Origin: Variovorax sp. KK3
GTDB lineage: Bacteria > Pseudomonadota > Gammaproteobacteria > Burkholderiales > Burkholderiaceae_C
Direction: 5' to 3'
DNA length: 64,000 nucleotides
Assembly: GCF_001984055.1 (NCBI RefSeq)
Contig: NZ_LYVO01000013.1
Span: 43,235-107,234, forward strand
This document shows positions 45,615 to 55,360 of the stretch, piece after piece. Within the stretch, counting starts at the first letter, position 1. Each line of letters begins with the position of its first letter. A model generated the notes under the pieces. The model saw only the letters and a list, made by a program, of their open reading frames with translations, was not told where the DNA came from and made no database searches. A program made the translations under genes and the position numbers.

Positions 45615-47573
45615 TCAATGAAGAGCGCGATAGATCTCTTCGGCCAGATCCATGGCGATGCCGTCGACCGATGCGATGTCCTCCACGCTCGCCGCCGCCA
45701 CGCCGCGGATGCCGCCGAAGCGCTGCAACAGGCGCGCGCGGCGCTTGGGTCCGATGCCGGGGATGTCCTCGAGCTGGCTGCCGCCGACCCGCACCTTGGC
45801 GCGCTTGGCGCGCATGCCGGTGATGGCGAAGCGGTGCGCTTCGTCGCGAATCTGGGCCACCAGCATCAGCGCGGCCGAATCGCGGCCGAGGTACACCTTC
45901 TCGCGGCCGTCGGCGAACACCAGCTCTTCCAGGCCGACCTTGCGCCCCTCGCCCTTTTCCACTCCGACGATCAGCGACAGCGGCAGTCCCAATTCACCGA
46001 ACACTTCGCGCGCCATCGAGACCTGTCCCTTGCCACCGTCGACCAGGACCAGATCGGGCATGCGCGCGCCGCGCGTCCCGGTCGCTGCGTCGGCTCCCGC
46101 ACCTGCCGCATCGCCGGCAGGCGGCGCGTCGGTCTCGGCGGCCATCGCCTCGGCGAGCTTGCCGTAGCGCCGCTGCAGTACCTGGCGCATCGCTGCATAG
46201 TCGTCGCCCGGCGTGATGCCATCGATGTTGTAGCGCCGGTACTCACGGTTCTGCATCGTGTGGTGTTCGAACACGACGCAAGAGGCCTGCGTCGCTTCAC
46301 CGGCCGTGTGCGAGATGTCGAAGCACTCGACACGGAAGTTGTCCAGGTCGTCGGGCGCCAGCTCCAGCGCGTCGACGAGTGCACGCGTGCGGGCCTGCTG
46401 CGAGCCTTCCTCGGCCAGCAGCCGCGCCAGCTGAAGACCTGCGTTGGTCTGCGCCATCTCCAGCCAATGCCGGCGCTGCTCGCGCGGCTGGAACACGGCC
46501 GTCACCCGCGTGCCGGCCTGCTGCGCCACGGCCTCGATCAACTCGCGGCCGACCTGCTCGCTCAGCACCAGTGTGGGCGGCACGGGCACGTCGATGTAAT
46601 GCTGCGCGACGAAGGCCTCCAGCACTTGCGTCTCGACCGATCCGAAGGCCTCGGGGCTTTCCTCGCCCTCGGCATCCGCGCCGGCCAGCATCTGTGCCGC
46701 GTCTTCCACATGCACCGGAAAGTAGGCGCGGTCGCCCAGGTGCCGGCCGCCGCGCACCATCGCCAGGTTGACGCAGGCCTTGCCGCCCTGCACCTTGACG
46801 GCCAGGATGTCGACGTCCTTGTCGGAGGCGATCTCGATCGACTGCTGGTGCAGCACGCGAGACAGCGCCGACATCTGGTTGCGCAACTCGGCCGCCTGCT
46901 CGAACTCGAGCTTTTCCGAGTGCGCCATCATCCGCGCCTCGAGCTGCGACAGCACGGCCTGCGTGTCGCCGAGCAGAAAGGCCTCGGCATTGGCGACGTC
47001 CTGCGAATAGGCCTCGGGCGTGACGTAGCCGACGCACGGCCCGGAGCATCGCTTGATCTGGAACAGCAGGCAGGGCCGCGTGCGGTTGGCGTACACGGTG
47101 TCCTCGCAGGTGCGCAGCTTGAAAACCTTCTGCAGCAGCTGGATCGACTCCTTGACCGCCCAGGCGCTCGGATAGGGGCCGAAGTACCGATGCTTGCGGT
47201 CCACTGAGCCACGGTAATAGGCGAGGCGGGGAAAGGTGTGCGATGCGATCTTGAGGTAGGGATAGCTCTTGTCGTCGCGGAACAGGATGTTGTAGCGCGG
47301 CTTGAGCGACTTGATCAGGTTGTTCTCGAGCAGCAGCGCTTCCGCCTCGGAGCGCACCACCGTCGTCTCCATGCGCGCGATCTTCGAGATCATGTGGCCG
47401 ATGCGGGTGCCGGCGTGGTTCTTCTGGAAGTAGTTGGCGACCCGCCTTTTCAGGTTGCGCGCTTTGCCCACGTAGAGCACAGCGCCCGCGGCGTCGAAAT
47501 AGCGGTAGACGCCCGGCAGCTGCGGCAGCGCCGCCACTTCGCTGAGCAGTTGATCGGAATGCATGTCTGACAT
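45615..47573 (-). CDS. uvrC: excinuclease ABC subunit UvrC
   Basis: A 652-residue nuclease making both incisions in nucleotide excision repair. GIY-YIG domain at the start ([20 protein letters not shown]), UVR motif ([19 protein letters not shown]), the RNase H-like domain with [13 protein letters not shown] and C-terminal helix-hairpin-helices ([18 protein letters not shown]). An Ala/Gly-rich insert of about 26 residues (479-504) sits before the second catalytic region. The start may be at MSDMHSDQ or three codons on at MHSDQ. Confidence 0.95.
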   Translation of the reverse strand: MSDMHSDQLLSEVAALPQLPGVYRYFDAAGAVLYVGKARNLKRRVANYFQKNHAGTRIGHMISKIARMETTVVRSEAEALLLENNLIKSLKPRYNILFRDDKSYPYLKIASHTFPRLAYYRGSVDRKHRYFGPYPSAWAVKESIQLLQKVFKLRTCEDTVYANRTRPCLLFQIKRCSGPCVGYVTPEAYSQDVANAEAFLLGDTQAVLSQLEARMMAHSEKLEFEQAAELRNQMSALSRVLHQQSIEIASDKDVDILAVKVQGGKACVNLAMVRGGRHLGDRAYFPVHVEDAAQMLAGADAEGEESPEAFGSVETQVLEAFVAQHYIDVPVPPTLVLSEQVGRELIEAVAQQAGTRVTAVFQPREQRRHWLEMAQTNAGLQLARLLAEEGSQQARTRALVDALELAPDDLDNFRVECFDISHTAGEATQASCVVFEHHTMQNREYRRYNIDGITPGDDYAAMRQVLQRRYGKLAEAMAAETDAPPAGDAAGAGADAATGTRGARMPDLVLVDGGKGQVSMAREVFGELGLPLSLIVGVEKGEGRKVGLEELVFADGREKVYLGRDSAALMLVAQIRDEAHRFAITGMRAKRAKVRVGGSQLEDIPGIGPKRRARLLQRFGGIRGVAAASVEDIASVDGIAMDLAEEIYRALH

Positions 47574-47637
47574 CGGGGCGCTATTGTGCCGAGGCGGCGC
47601 GAGTGGCCCGCCGCGTCGGGCTGTAGAGTACCCCGCG

Positions 47638-48708
47638 ATGCGCTGGGACATTTTCTGCAAGGTCATCGACAACCACGGCGACGCCGGCGTGTGCTGGCGT
47701 CTGGCGCGCGGTCTGGCGACGGCGGGCGACGCAGTGCGGCTGTGGATCGACGACCCTTCGATGCTGGACTGGATGGCGCCCGCCGGCCACCCGAGCGTTC
47801 GCGTCGTCGACTGGACGCCGGCTTTGGCACGGAGGGAAGCGTCCGACGGTGCACCGCCGGACGTGCTGATCGAAGCCTTCGGCTGCCATCCCGCGCCCGA
47901 GCTGATCGAGCGCTTCGTGCAGCCGGCGCCGGCCGGTGCGCCCCGTCGCGTCTGGCTCAACCTGGAATACCTGTCGGCCGAACCCTATGTGGAGCGCCTG
48001 CATGGACTGCCCTCTCCCGTCTTGCAGGGACCGGGCGCCGGACTGACCAAGTATTTCTTTTATCCCGGCTTCACCGATGCGACGGGGGGACTGTTGCGCG
48101 AGCCCGACCTGATGGCGCGCCGCGCCGGCTTCGAACGCGCCGCCTGGCTGGCCCGGCAAGGCATTCCATGGCGCGGAGAACGCCTGGTCTGCCTCTTCTG
48201 CTACGAACCCGCCGCACTCGATGCCCTGCTGGCCCGCTTCGAGCAGGCAGGCACGCCCACGCGGCTGCTGGTGACGGCGGGCCGCGCCACGCGCGCGCTG
48301 CCGCAGGGTCCGGCACAGCGCGGATCGCTGTCCATCACCTGGCTGCCTTATCTGCCCCAGGACGAGTTCGATCACCTGCTGTGGGCCTGCGACCTGAATT
48401 TCGTCCGGGGCGAGGATTCGCTGGTGCGCGCGATCTGGGCCGGCGCGCCTTTCGTGTGGCAGATCTACCCCCAGGACGACGATGCCCACCACGAGAAGCT
48501 CGAGGCTTTCCTCGACTGGCTGGACGCGCCATCCGAACTGCGTCGCATGCATCACTTGTGGAACGGCATGGCCGATGGTGATCTACCCCCGCTCGACGCC
48601 CAGGCGCTCGCGCCGTGCGGAAGCGCGGTGACCGCGGCGCGCGAACGCCTGCTCGCCGAAGACAGCCTTGTGACTCGCTTGCGGCAGTTCGTGGCCCAAA
48701 AAAGCTAG
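47638..48708 (+). CDS. earP: EF-P arginine rhamnosyltransferase EarP
   Basis: A 356-residue GT-B inverting glycosyltransferase that transfers rhamnose from dTDP-L-rhamnose to Arg32 of EF-P. Catalytic and sugar-nucleotide sites fit: [15 protein letters not shown] with D15, and RGEDSLVRA at 257-265. It lies directly upstream of efp, its only known substrate, 138 bp away, and divergent from uvrC. Confidence 0.93.
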   Translation: MRWDIFCKVIDNHGDAGVCWRLARGLATAGDAVRLWIDDPSMLDWMAPAGHPSVRVVDWTPALARREASDGAPPDVLIEAFGCHPAPELIERFVQPAPAGAPRRVWLNLEYLSAEPYVERLHGLPSPVLQGPGAGLTKYFFYPGFTDATGGLLREPDLMARRAGFERAAWLARQGIPWRGERLVCLFCYEPAALDALLARFEQAGTPTRLLVTAGRATRALPQGPAQRGSLSITWLPYLPQDEFDHLLWACDLNFVRGEDSLVRAIWAGAPFVWQIYPQDDDAHHEKLEAFLDWLDAPSELRRMHHLWNGMADGDLPPLDAQALAPCGSAVTAARERLLAEDSLVTRLRQFVAQKS

Positions 48709-48846
48709 AATTGCGGGCTTTGCGGATTCGGGCCGGGTCTTTTTGGAACGCGCGCCACGCCATCCGCTGAACCCGCCGCGGTGAACGTATCGAGGGCCTT
48801 TCGCCTTGCAGATGCGCCGAGCGGCCCACATCCAGAGACCCTGACT

Positions 48847-49401
48847 ATGAAAATCGCTCAAGAAATCCGCGCCGGCAACGTGATCATGCATGGCAAAGAC
48901 CCGATGGTGGTCCTCAAGACCGAATACAGCCGCGGCGGCCGCAACTCCGCCACCGTACGCATGAAGCTCAAGAGCCTGATCGCCAACTTCAACACCGAAG
49001 TGGTCTTCAAGGCCGACGACAAGATGGAGCAGATCGTGCTCGAGAAGAAGGAGTGCACCTACTCCTACTTCGCCGACCCCATGTACGTCTGCATGGACGG
49101 CGAGTACAACCAGTACGAGGTCGAGGCCGAGAACATGGGCGACGCGCTCAACTACCTCGAAGACAACATGCCCGTCGAAGTGGTGTTCTACGACGGCAAG
49201 GCGATCTCGGTAGAGCTGCCCACCAGCGTCGAGCGCGAAATCACCTGGACCGAGCCGGCCGTCAAGGGCGACACCTCGGGCAAGGTTCTGAAGCCCGCCA
49301 AGATCGCCACGGGCTTCGAAGTTCCCGTGCCACTCTTCGTGTCGCAGGGCGACCGCATCGAAATCGACACCCGCACGGGTGAATACCGCAAGCGCGTCTG
49401 A
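48847..49401 (+). CDS. efp: elongation factor P
   Basis: A 184-residue translation factor that relieves stalling at polyproline. Position 32 in [12 protein letters not shown] is Arg, the target of EarP, not the Lys modified by EpmA. The OB domains and the ending [20 protein letters not shown] are conserved. A possible -10 (TAGAAT, 48706-48711) overlaps the earP stop, giving a leader of about 130 nt. Terminator follows. TonB here, rich in Pro runs, may depend on it. Confidence 0.96.
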   Translation: MKIAQEIRAGNVIMHGKDPMVVLKTEYSRGGRNSATVRMKLKSLIANFNTEVVFKADDKMEQIVLEKKECTYSYFADPMYVCMDGEYNQYEVEAENMGDALNYLEDNMPVEVVFYDGKAISVELPTSVEREITWTEPAVKGDTSGKVLKPAKIATGFEVPVPLFVSQGDRIEIDTRTGEYRKRV

Positions 49402-49432
49402 GCGGCGAACCCGCTCCGCAGCATCTGCCAAG

Positions 49433-49455
49433 AGGCTCCTTCGGGAGCCTTTTTT
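49433..49455 (+). terminator. terminator after efp
   Basis: AGGCTCC-TTCG-GGAGCCT followed by six T residues. Confidence 0.9.
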
Positions 49456-49548
49456 GCGTACGCTGCGGCCTGACGCATCGATGCGTTCAGTCAGCGGGCG
49501 CGAATCCTGCAGCGCGCACAATCCGATACCCGTTTTCCCAGTTCGACC

Positions 49549-50415
49549 ATGCCCAACCAGACACACGACCTCCACAACAAGCGCCTGGCCGACGCCTGGG
49601 CCACCCTGCAAGCACACGCCGACAAGGGCCTGCCGCTGCATGCAGACCCCTCGCGCCTGGCCTTCGCCGACCCCGAGTTCCTGCTGCGGCGCGAAACGCG
49701 CGGCCTGCGCATGCAGCTGGAGCTGATGAAGCCCGACCTGGAAATGCGCGCGCATGGCATCGAGAACACGGTGGTCGTGTTCGGCAGCGCACGATTTCGC
49801 AGCGAGGAAGAATCCGGCGCCCTGATCGCCCAGGCCGATGCCGCCGGCGACACGGTCGCTGCCGCGCGCTGGCGCCGGCTGGCCCGCAACTCGCACTACT
49901 ACGAGAAAGCCCGCGCCTTCGGCAAGCTGGTCGCTCAATACAGCGACGACAAGGAGCCGCAGGACAAGCTCTTCGTCTGCACCGGCGGCGGCCCCGGCAT
50001 CATGCAGGCCGCGAACCGTGGCGCCTACGAAGGCGGCGGCATTTCGGTCGGGCTGGCGATCGCGCTGCCGATGGAGGAAGAAGCCAACCCGTACGTCACA
50101 CCGGCGTTGAGCTTCAAATTCCACTACTTCGCCATCCGCAAGATGCATTTCATGATGCGGGCGAAAGCGCTGGTCGCCTTCCCCGGCGGCATGGGCACGC
50201 TGGACGAGTTGTTCGAGGTCATCACGCTGGTGCAGACCCGCAAGGCGAAGCCGGTGCCGATCGTGCTGTTCGGCTCCGACTATTGGCGTCAGCTGATCAA
50301 TTTCGACTTTCTGGCAGAAGAAGGCGTGATCTCGCCCGAAGATGTCAGGCTGGTCGAGTACGTCGACGCGCCCCAGGACGCATGGGACGCGATCAAGCGC
50401 TTCTACAAGCTGTGA
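49549..50415 (+). CDS. LOG family protein (TIGR00730-like)
   Basis: A 288-residue Rossmann-fold protein of the LONELY GUY superfamily. GGGPGIMQAANRGAYEGGG and FPGGMGTLDELFEVITLVQT are its nucleotide and catalytic motifs, as in cytokinin riboside monophosphate phosphoribohydrolases and AMP nucleosidase-like PpnN-type enzymes. An N-terminal ~70-residue extension is present. Probably hydrolyses a nucleoside monophosphate. Its last 13 bases overlap the converging MFS gene. Confidence 0.88.
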   Translation: MPNQTHDLHNKRLADAWATLQAHADKGLPLHADPSRLAFADPEFLLRRETRGLRMQLELMKPDLEMRAHGIENTVVVFGSARFRSEEESGALIAQADAAGDTVAAARWRRLARNSHYYEKARAFGKLVAQYSDDKEPQDKLFVCTGGGPGIMQAANRGAYEGGGISVGLAIALPMEEEANPYVTPALSFKFHYFAIRKMHFMMRAKALVAFPGGMGTLDELFEVITLVQTRKAKPVPIVLFGSDYWRQLINFDFLAEEGVISPEDVRLVEYVDAPQDAWDAIKRFYKL

Positions 50416-51590
50416 TCCGCCGGGGGCGGCGGCACCCGCAGCCCCCAGATGGCCCGCGAGCCCACCGCCACCACACCGCCGAAGAGCCAGAAGACGCCCG
50501 CGATTCCAATCAGCGCGCCGATCGAGCCGAACAGCATCGGCATCACGACGCTCGAGGCATTGATGGTCATCAGGCGCAGCCCCAGCGCCTCGCCATGCCG
50601 CGCATGGGGGGTGATCTGGTGGAGCATGCTCATCACCATGGGCTGTACCGCGCCGAGCGCGAAGCCCAGCACCACCGAACAGACCGCCATCGTCGACGCC
50701 GAGGTGAGCAGCGGGTAAACCGCGAACACCAGCGCCGTGACCACGGCCGACGTGGCGATCACGCTGCGCTCGGACGCGCGCGCCGCCACCAGCGGCAGCA
50801 TGACGCGGATCGCCGCAGCGGCGATCGCGAAGGCGCCGAGGATCGCGCCGATCACCGACGCGCCGATGCCACGCTCGTGGCCCAGGATCGGCAGCACGAA
50901 AGCATGCACGTCCCAGCTGGAGGACTGCAGCCAGTTGACGAACAGCAGGCGGCGGAACATGGGTTCGCGCAGCAGATCCCAGGCGCGCGGCCGAATGCCA
51001 TCCGCCGGCGGGGGCACGCGTGGAAGCTCGCGCGTGGGACGCGCGAAGAGCCACCCGCCCAGCGGCAGCAGCGCCAGCGTGACGAAGGCGATGCGGAAAC
51101 CTGCCATGTCGGCCGGCGAGCGCCCCGCATGGTCGATGAGCAAGCCGGCCACGAATGGACCGAGAAAGTTCGCGCCGGCGGGCGCGATGGCGAGCCAGCT
51201 GAAGACCTGCTTCAGCTGTACCGGGTTGGTCGCCGCCCGCCCGACGTGCCGCTGCAGCGCGATGACGGCCGCACCGGTGGCACCGCCAGTCAGCAGAGCC
51301 GACAGGCACAGCACCGGAAAGGTCGGCAGCACGGCCGCCACGCCCGCGCCTGCCGACGCTGCCACCACGGCCAGCACGAGCGGCCGCTTCAGCCCATGCC
51401 GGTCGGCGAACCGCCCGGCCGGCAGCGCCAGGAAGACCTGGGTCAACGCGAACAATGCGATCAGGATGCCGACCGACGCCGCGCTATGCCCCTGCTGCAG
51501 CGCCAGCAACGGCGCGCCGAGACGCATGCCCGCCATGGCCGCATGCAGGCAGATCTGGGCCGCGATGAGGCGAAGCAGTTCAGCTGTCAC
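50403..51590 (-). CDS. MFS transporter
   Basis: A 395-residue major facilitator with 12 predicted helices; the loop 2-3 motif reads GRFADRHGLKRPL. Substrate unknown, drug or metabolite export likely. Starts with GTG that overlaps the rmuC stop (GTGA); this overlap, in agreement with family length, is why I chose it. Its 3' end overlaps the LOG gene tail on the other strand. Confidence 0.88.
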   Translation of the reverse strand: MTAELLRLIAAQICLHAAMAGMRLGAPLLALQQGHSAASVGILIALFALTQVFLALPAGRFADRHGLKRPLVLAVVAASAGAGVAAVLPTFPVLCLSALLTGGATGAAVIALQRHVGRAATNPVQLKQVFSWLAIAPAGANFLGPFVAGLLIDHAGRSPADMAGFRIAFVTLALLPLGGWLFARPTRELPRVPPPADGIRPRAWDLLREPMFRRLLFVNWLQSSSWDVHAFVLPILGHERGIGASVIGAILGAFAIAAAAIRVMLPLVAARASERSVIATSAVVTALVFAVYPLLTSASTMAVCSVVLGFALGAVQPMVMSMLHQITPHARHGEALGLRLMTINASSVVMPMLFGSIGALIGIAGVFWLFGGVVAVGSRAIWGLRVPPPPADHSL

Positions 51591-52936
51591 GGAACGAGGT
51601 CGCCCTCGTCGGAGGTGGGCAGCAAGGCCTGCGACTGCGCCTCCGGCAGCGCTTCGACCTTGCGCAACGCCAGGCGCATCTGCTTGGCGCGGGTGTCGGC
51701 CTTGTCGAGCGTGTCGGAGGCCTTGGCCACCTGCTCCTTGATACGCGCCACCCACTCGCCGTAGCGCTCGAATTCCGTCTTGACCGCGCCCAGCACCTTC
51801 CACACCTCGGACGCCTGCTGCTCCAGGGCCAGCGTGCGAAAGCCCATGTGCAGGCTGTTGAGCATGGCCAGCAGCGTGGTCGGCCCTGCCAGTGTCACCC
51901 GGTGCTGGCGCTGGATCGCGTCCATCAGGCCCGGGCGGCGCAGGACCTCGGCGTACAGGCTTTCGACTGGCAAGAACAGGATCGCGAAATCGGTGGTGTG
52001 CGGCGCGGCAAGGTAGTTCTCGGCGATCGACTTGGCCTCGGTGCGGATGCGCGCTTCGAGCGCGCGCGCGGCCAACTCGGCGGCACCGGCATCGGCACGC
52101 TCATGCGCGTCGAGCAGGCGCTCGTAGTCGTCGCGCGGAAACTTGGCGTCGATCGGCAGCCAGACCGGCGCGCCCTCGCTGCCGCGCCCCGGAAAGCGGA
52201 TCGCGAAGTCCACCCTCTGCCCGCTGCGCGGCTTGGTCTCGACCTGGCGGGCGTACTGTTCTGCCGTCAGCACCTGCTCGAGCAGGGCTTCGAGCTGCAC
52301 TTCGCCGAAGACGCCGCGCGTCTTCACGTTGGTCAGCACGCGCTGAAGGTTGCCGACGCCGACCGCCAGCGTCTGCATCTCGCCCAGGCCCTTGTGCACC
52401 TGCTCCAGCCGGTCGGCCACCTGCTTGAAGCTCTCACCCAGCCGGGCTTCGAGCGTGCTCTGCAGTTTTTCGTCGACCGTCTGGCGCATCTCGTCGAGCT
52501 TGGCCGTGTTGCTCTGCTGCAGTTGCGCAAGCTGCGCCTCCATGGTCGAACGCACCTCGGCCAACCGGCGCGCATTCGATTCCGACAGGCCCTGCAGCTG
52601 CGTGTTGAGTGTGTCGGCCAACGTCTTCTGCAGCAGGGTCAGCTGCTGTGCGAAGGCGTCGATCTGGGCGTTCTGCGTGCGCGTGGCCTCCGCGCCCTGC
52701 TGCACGAGTGCCTGTTGGAAGGTGGCGAAGGCCTGCGCGGTTTCCTGCCGGGCGCCGCGGGCGGATTCGCCGATCTCTCGCCGCAGTTCGCGCTCGATGC
52801 GCTCGTTGGCCGCGCCCAGCGTGGCGACCAGCGCCGTCTGGTCGGGGGCGGCCGGCTTGCGCAGCAGCAGCCAGAGCAGCAGCAAGAGGTTGAGGACCGC
52901 CAGGCCTCCCAGGATCCAGGTTTCCGGCAAGGGCAT
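51587..52936 (-). CDS. rmuC: DNA recombination protein RmuC
   Basis: A 449-residue RmuC-family protein, a putative nuclease that limits inversions at short inverted repeats. An N-terminal membrane helix (about 8-25), a long coiled coil (about 45-185) and the RmuC domain with FGEVQLEALLEQVLT and WLPIDAKFPRDDYERL. Coupled to the MFS gene by a 4-nt overlap. Confidence 0.93.
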   Translation of the reverse strand: MPLPETWILGGLAVLNLLLLLWLLLRKPAAPDQTALVATLGAANERIERELRREIGESARGARQETAQAFATFQQALVQQGAEATRTQNAQIDAFAQQLTLLQKTLADTLNTQLQGLSESNARRLAEVRSTMEAQLAQLQQSNTAKLDEMRQTVDEKLQSTLEARLGESFKQVADRLEQVHKGLGEMQTLAVGVGNLQRVLTNVKTRGVFGEVQLEALLEQVLTAEQYARQVETKPRSGQRVDFAIRFPGRGSEGAPVWLPIDAKFPRDDYERLLDAHERADAGAAELAARALEARIRTEAKSIAENYLAAPHTTDFAILFLPVESLYAEVLRRPGLMDAIQRQHRVTLAGPTTLLAMLNSLHMGFRTLALEQQASEVWKVLGAVKTEFERYGEWVARIKEQVAKASDTLDKADTRAKQMRLALRKVEALPEAQSQALLPTSDEGDLVP

Positions 52937-52942
52937 GACCGA

Positions 52943-53929
52943 CTACTTGCCTCCCAGCACCGCAGGGTTGAGGGGCGTGAGCGGCTTGCCGTGCACGAGG
53001 AAGCCGATCAGGTTGTCCGCCGCCAGGTCGGCCATGGCGCGCCGGGTCGGGATGGTGGCGCTCGCGATGTGCGGCGTGAGCACGACGTTCGGCACGGTCA
53101 GCAGGTCCGGATGCACCTTGGGCTCGCCCTCGAACACGTCGAGCCCGGCTGCTGCGATGCGCTTGTCGCGAAGCGCCGCGGCCAATGCCACGTCATCGAC
53201 GATGCCGCCGCGCGCGATGTTCACCAGCGTGGCCGTGGGTTTCATCATCGCCAGCTCCGGTGCACCGATGGTGTGGTGCGAAGCCGCCGAGTAAGGCACC
53301 ACCAGCACCACGTGATCGGCGGTCTTCAGCAGCTCTTCCTTGCCGACATAGGCTGCCTTGCATTCGGCCTCGAGCGCGGCGTCGAGGCGCGAGCGATTGT
53401 GATAGACCACTTTCATGCCGAAGCCATGTGCGCCACGCTTGGCGATGCCCTGCCCGATGCGGCCCATGCCGATGATGCCGAGCGTGCTGCCGTGCACCTC
53501 GGCCCCGGCGAACATGTCGTAGCTCCACTTCTGCCATTTGCCGGCACGCAGGAAATGCTCGCTCTCGGTGATGCGGCGCGCGGTCGCCATCAGCAGGGCG
53601 AAGCCGAAGTCGGCGGTGGTTTCGGTCAGCACGTCGGGCGCGTTGGTGGCCAGCACGCCCTTGGCGGTCATCGCGTCGACGTCGAAGTTGTTGTAGCCCA
53701 CGGCCATGTTCGCGCAGATCTTGAGCTCGGGGCAGGCAGCGAGCACCTCGGCGTCGATGCGCTCGCTGCCGGTCGTGAAAGCGCCCTGCTTGTCCTTGAG
53801 CTTGTCGATCAGCTCTGCCTTGCTCCAGCCGCGGTCGTCCTGGTTGGTTTCGACGTCGAAGTGGGCTTGCAGGCGCGCGATGGTTTCAGGAAAGACCGAA
53901 CGGGCGACGAGGATTCTGGGTTTGCTCAT
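52943..53929 (-). CDS. 2-hydroxyacid dehydrogenase (glyoxylate/hydroxypyruvate reductase type)
   Basis: A 328-residue NAD(P)-dependent D-2-hydroxyacid dehydrogenase. Rossmann motif GIIGMGRIGQGIAKR, catalytic Arg in VNIARGGIVDD, and the Glu and His of VFEGEP...TPHIASAT. Closest in character to GyaR/GhrB. It ends 6 nt before rmuC's start and begins 3 nt after the antiporter gene's stop, so it is within a run pncB-antiporter-this gene-rmuC-MFS. Confidence 0.92.
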   Translation of the reverse strand: MSKPRILVARSVFPETIARLQAHFDVETNQDDRGWSKAELIDKLKDKQGAFTTGSERIDAEVLAACPELKICANMAVGYNNFDVDAMTAKGVLATNAPDVLTETTADFGFALLMATARRITESEHFLRAGKWQKWSYDMFAGAEVHGSTLGIIGMGRIGQGIAKRGAHGFGMKVVYHNRSRLDAALEAECKAAYVGKEELLKTADHVVLVVPYSAASHHTIGAPELAMMKPTATLVNIARGGIVDDVALAAALRDKRIAAAGLDVFEGEPKVHPDLLTVPNVVLTPHIASATIPTRRAMADLAADNLIGFLVHGKPLTPLNPAVLGGK

Positions 53930-53932
53930 GGT

Positions 53933-55360
53933 TCAGCGGAAGAAGATGAAGGTGCAAAGGACGAACAGCGGCAACAGGATGGCACCCGACCACATCATGT
54001 AGCCGAAGAAGCTCGGCATGCGCACGCCCCGGCTTTCAGCGATGGCCTTGACCATCAGGTTGGGCGCATTGCCGATGTAGGTGTTAGCCCCCATGAACAC
54101 CGCGCCCGCCGAGATGGCGGCCAGCGTGGCGGCGTGCGGCCCCATGAGCGCCTGCGCGTTTCCGCCCGCGGTGTTGAAGAAGACCAGGTAGGTGGGTGCA
54201 TTGTCCAGGAAGGAACTCAGCACGCCGGTGGCCCAGAAGTACATCGCGGGGTCGGGCTGGCCGTCCGGCCGGGTCACGGCAGAGACGATCGCGCCGAACG
54301 GACCCTGGGCGCCGGCCTTGAGCATCGCGATCACCGGAATGATGGTGAGAAAGATGCCGGCGAAGAGCTTGGCCACCTCCGCCATCGGCGCCCAGCCGAA
54401 CTGGTTGTCGGCATGCACCTGTGGCGCTGTGATCTTCAACGACAGCAGAGTGATGGCGATCAGGCCGATGTCTCGCACGATGCCCGGCAAGCCAAGCTCG
54501 GTGCCGAAGGCGTCGAAGCGCACGGGGGATTTCCACACCCCGCTCATCAGCACCAGGCCGACGACGCCGCCCAGCAGCCAGAAGTTGACGGCGCCCTCGA
54601 ATCGAATGCCGCGCGTGTCGGGCGTTGGATCGACCGGCAGCCCACCCTCCTTGCGGTAGTACCACCGGTCGAGCCCGTGGAACAGCGCCAGGAGCGCGCC
54701 GGTGATGAACAGCGTCTCTGGGAAGATGTGGCGAGCCGTCCAGAAGAACTCCACGCCCTTCAGGAAGCCCAGGAACAAGGGCGGGTCGCCCAGCGGCGTG
54801 AGCGACCCGCCCACATTCGACACGATGAAAATGAAGAAGACGACCACGTGCACCCGATGCCGCCGGTTGTCGTTGGCACGGATCAGCGGTCGGATCAGCA
54901 GCATCGACGCGCCGGTCGTTCCCATCAGGCTGGCCAGGACCGCGCCGATCGCGAGGATCGCCGTGTTGAGCCCCGGCGTGCCGCGCAGGTTGCCGCGGAT
55001 GTGAATGCCCCCGGCCACCACGAAGAGCGCCGTCAGCAGCACGATGAAGGGGATGTACTCGGCCAGCAGCGCGTGCACGAGATGCACGCCGGCCGACCCG
55101 ATGCCGTAAAACGCCGCGAACGGAAGAAGGAACGCGAGCGCCCAACCTGCCGACACCTTGCCGTAGTGGTGATGCCAAAACGACGGCGCGAGCAGGGGCA
55201 GCAGCGCAATGGACAGCAGGATGCCGGCGAAGGGCAAGCCCCAGAAGGGCGACAACGCGCCGCCATCGATGTCGGCGGCGACGGCCGCGGCGGGAGCCAT
55301 CGCCGACAAGGCGGCAGCCAGCAAGCGCAAGGGACGCGCGAGGTGGGTCGGCAGGCGCAT
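53933..55360 (-). CDS. NhaD-like sodium:proton antiporter (ion transporter superfamily)
   Basis: A 475-residue membrane protein with about 12 helices and a cleavable-looking first segment (AMAPAAAVAADIDGG). IFIVSNVGGSLTPLGDPPLFLG and LDNAPTYLVFFN and MGANTYIGNAPNLMVKAI are the conserved re-entrant motifs of NhaD/ArsB/citrate transporter proteins. The ATG overlaps the pncB stop by one base (TGATG). Confidence 0.88.
   Translation of the reverse strand: MRLPTHLARPLRLLAAALSAMAPAAAVAADIDGGALSPFWGLPFAGILLSIALLPLLAPSFWHHHYGKVSAGWALAFLLPFAAFYGIGSAGVHLVHALLAEYIPFIVLLTALFVVAGGIHIRGNLRGTPGLNTAILAIGAVLASLMGTTGASMLLIRPLIRANDNRRHRVHVVVFFIFIVSNVGGSLTPLGDPPLFLGFLKGVEFFWTARHIFPETLFITGALLALFHGLDRWYYRKEGGLPVDPTPDTRGIRFEGAVNFWLLGGVVGLVLMSGVWKSPVRFDAFGTELGLPGIVRDIGLIAITLLSLKITAPQVHADNQFGWAPMAEVAKLFAGIFLTIIPVIAMLKAGAQGPFGAIVSAVTRPDGQPDPAMYFWATGVLSSFLDNAPTYLVFFNTAGGNAQALMGPHAATLAAISAGAVFMGANTYIGNAPNLMVKAIAESRGVRMPSFFGYMMWSGAILLPLFVLCTFIFFR

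Noticed and set aside
48583..51309. A 908-codon frame on the minus strand
   Set aside because: Covers efp and the LOG gene in antisense and the MFS gene in another frame; no recognisable domain.
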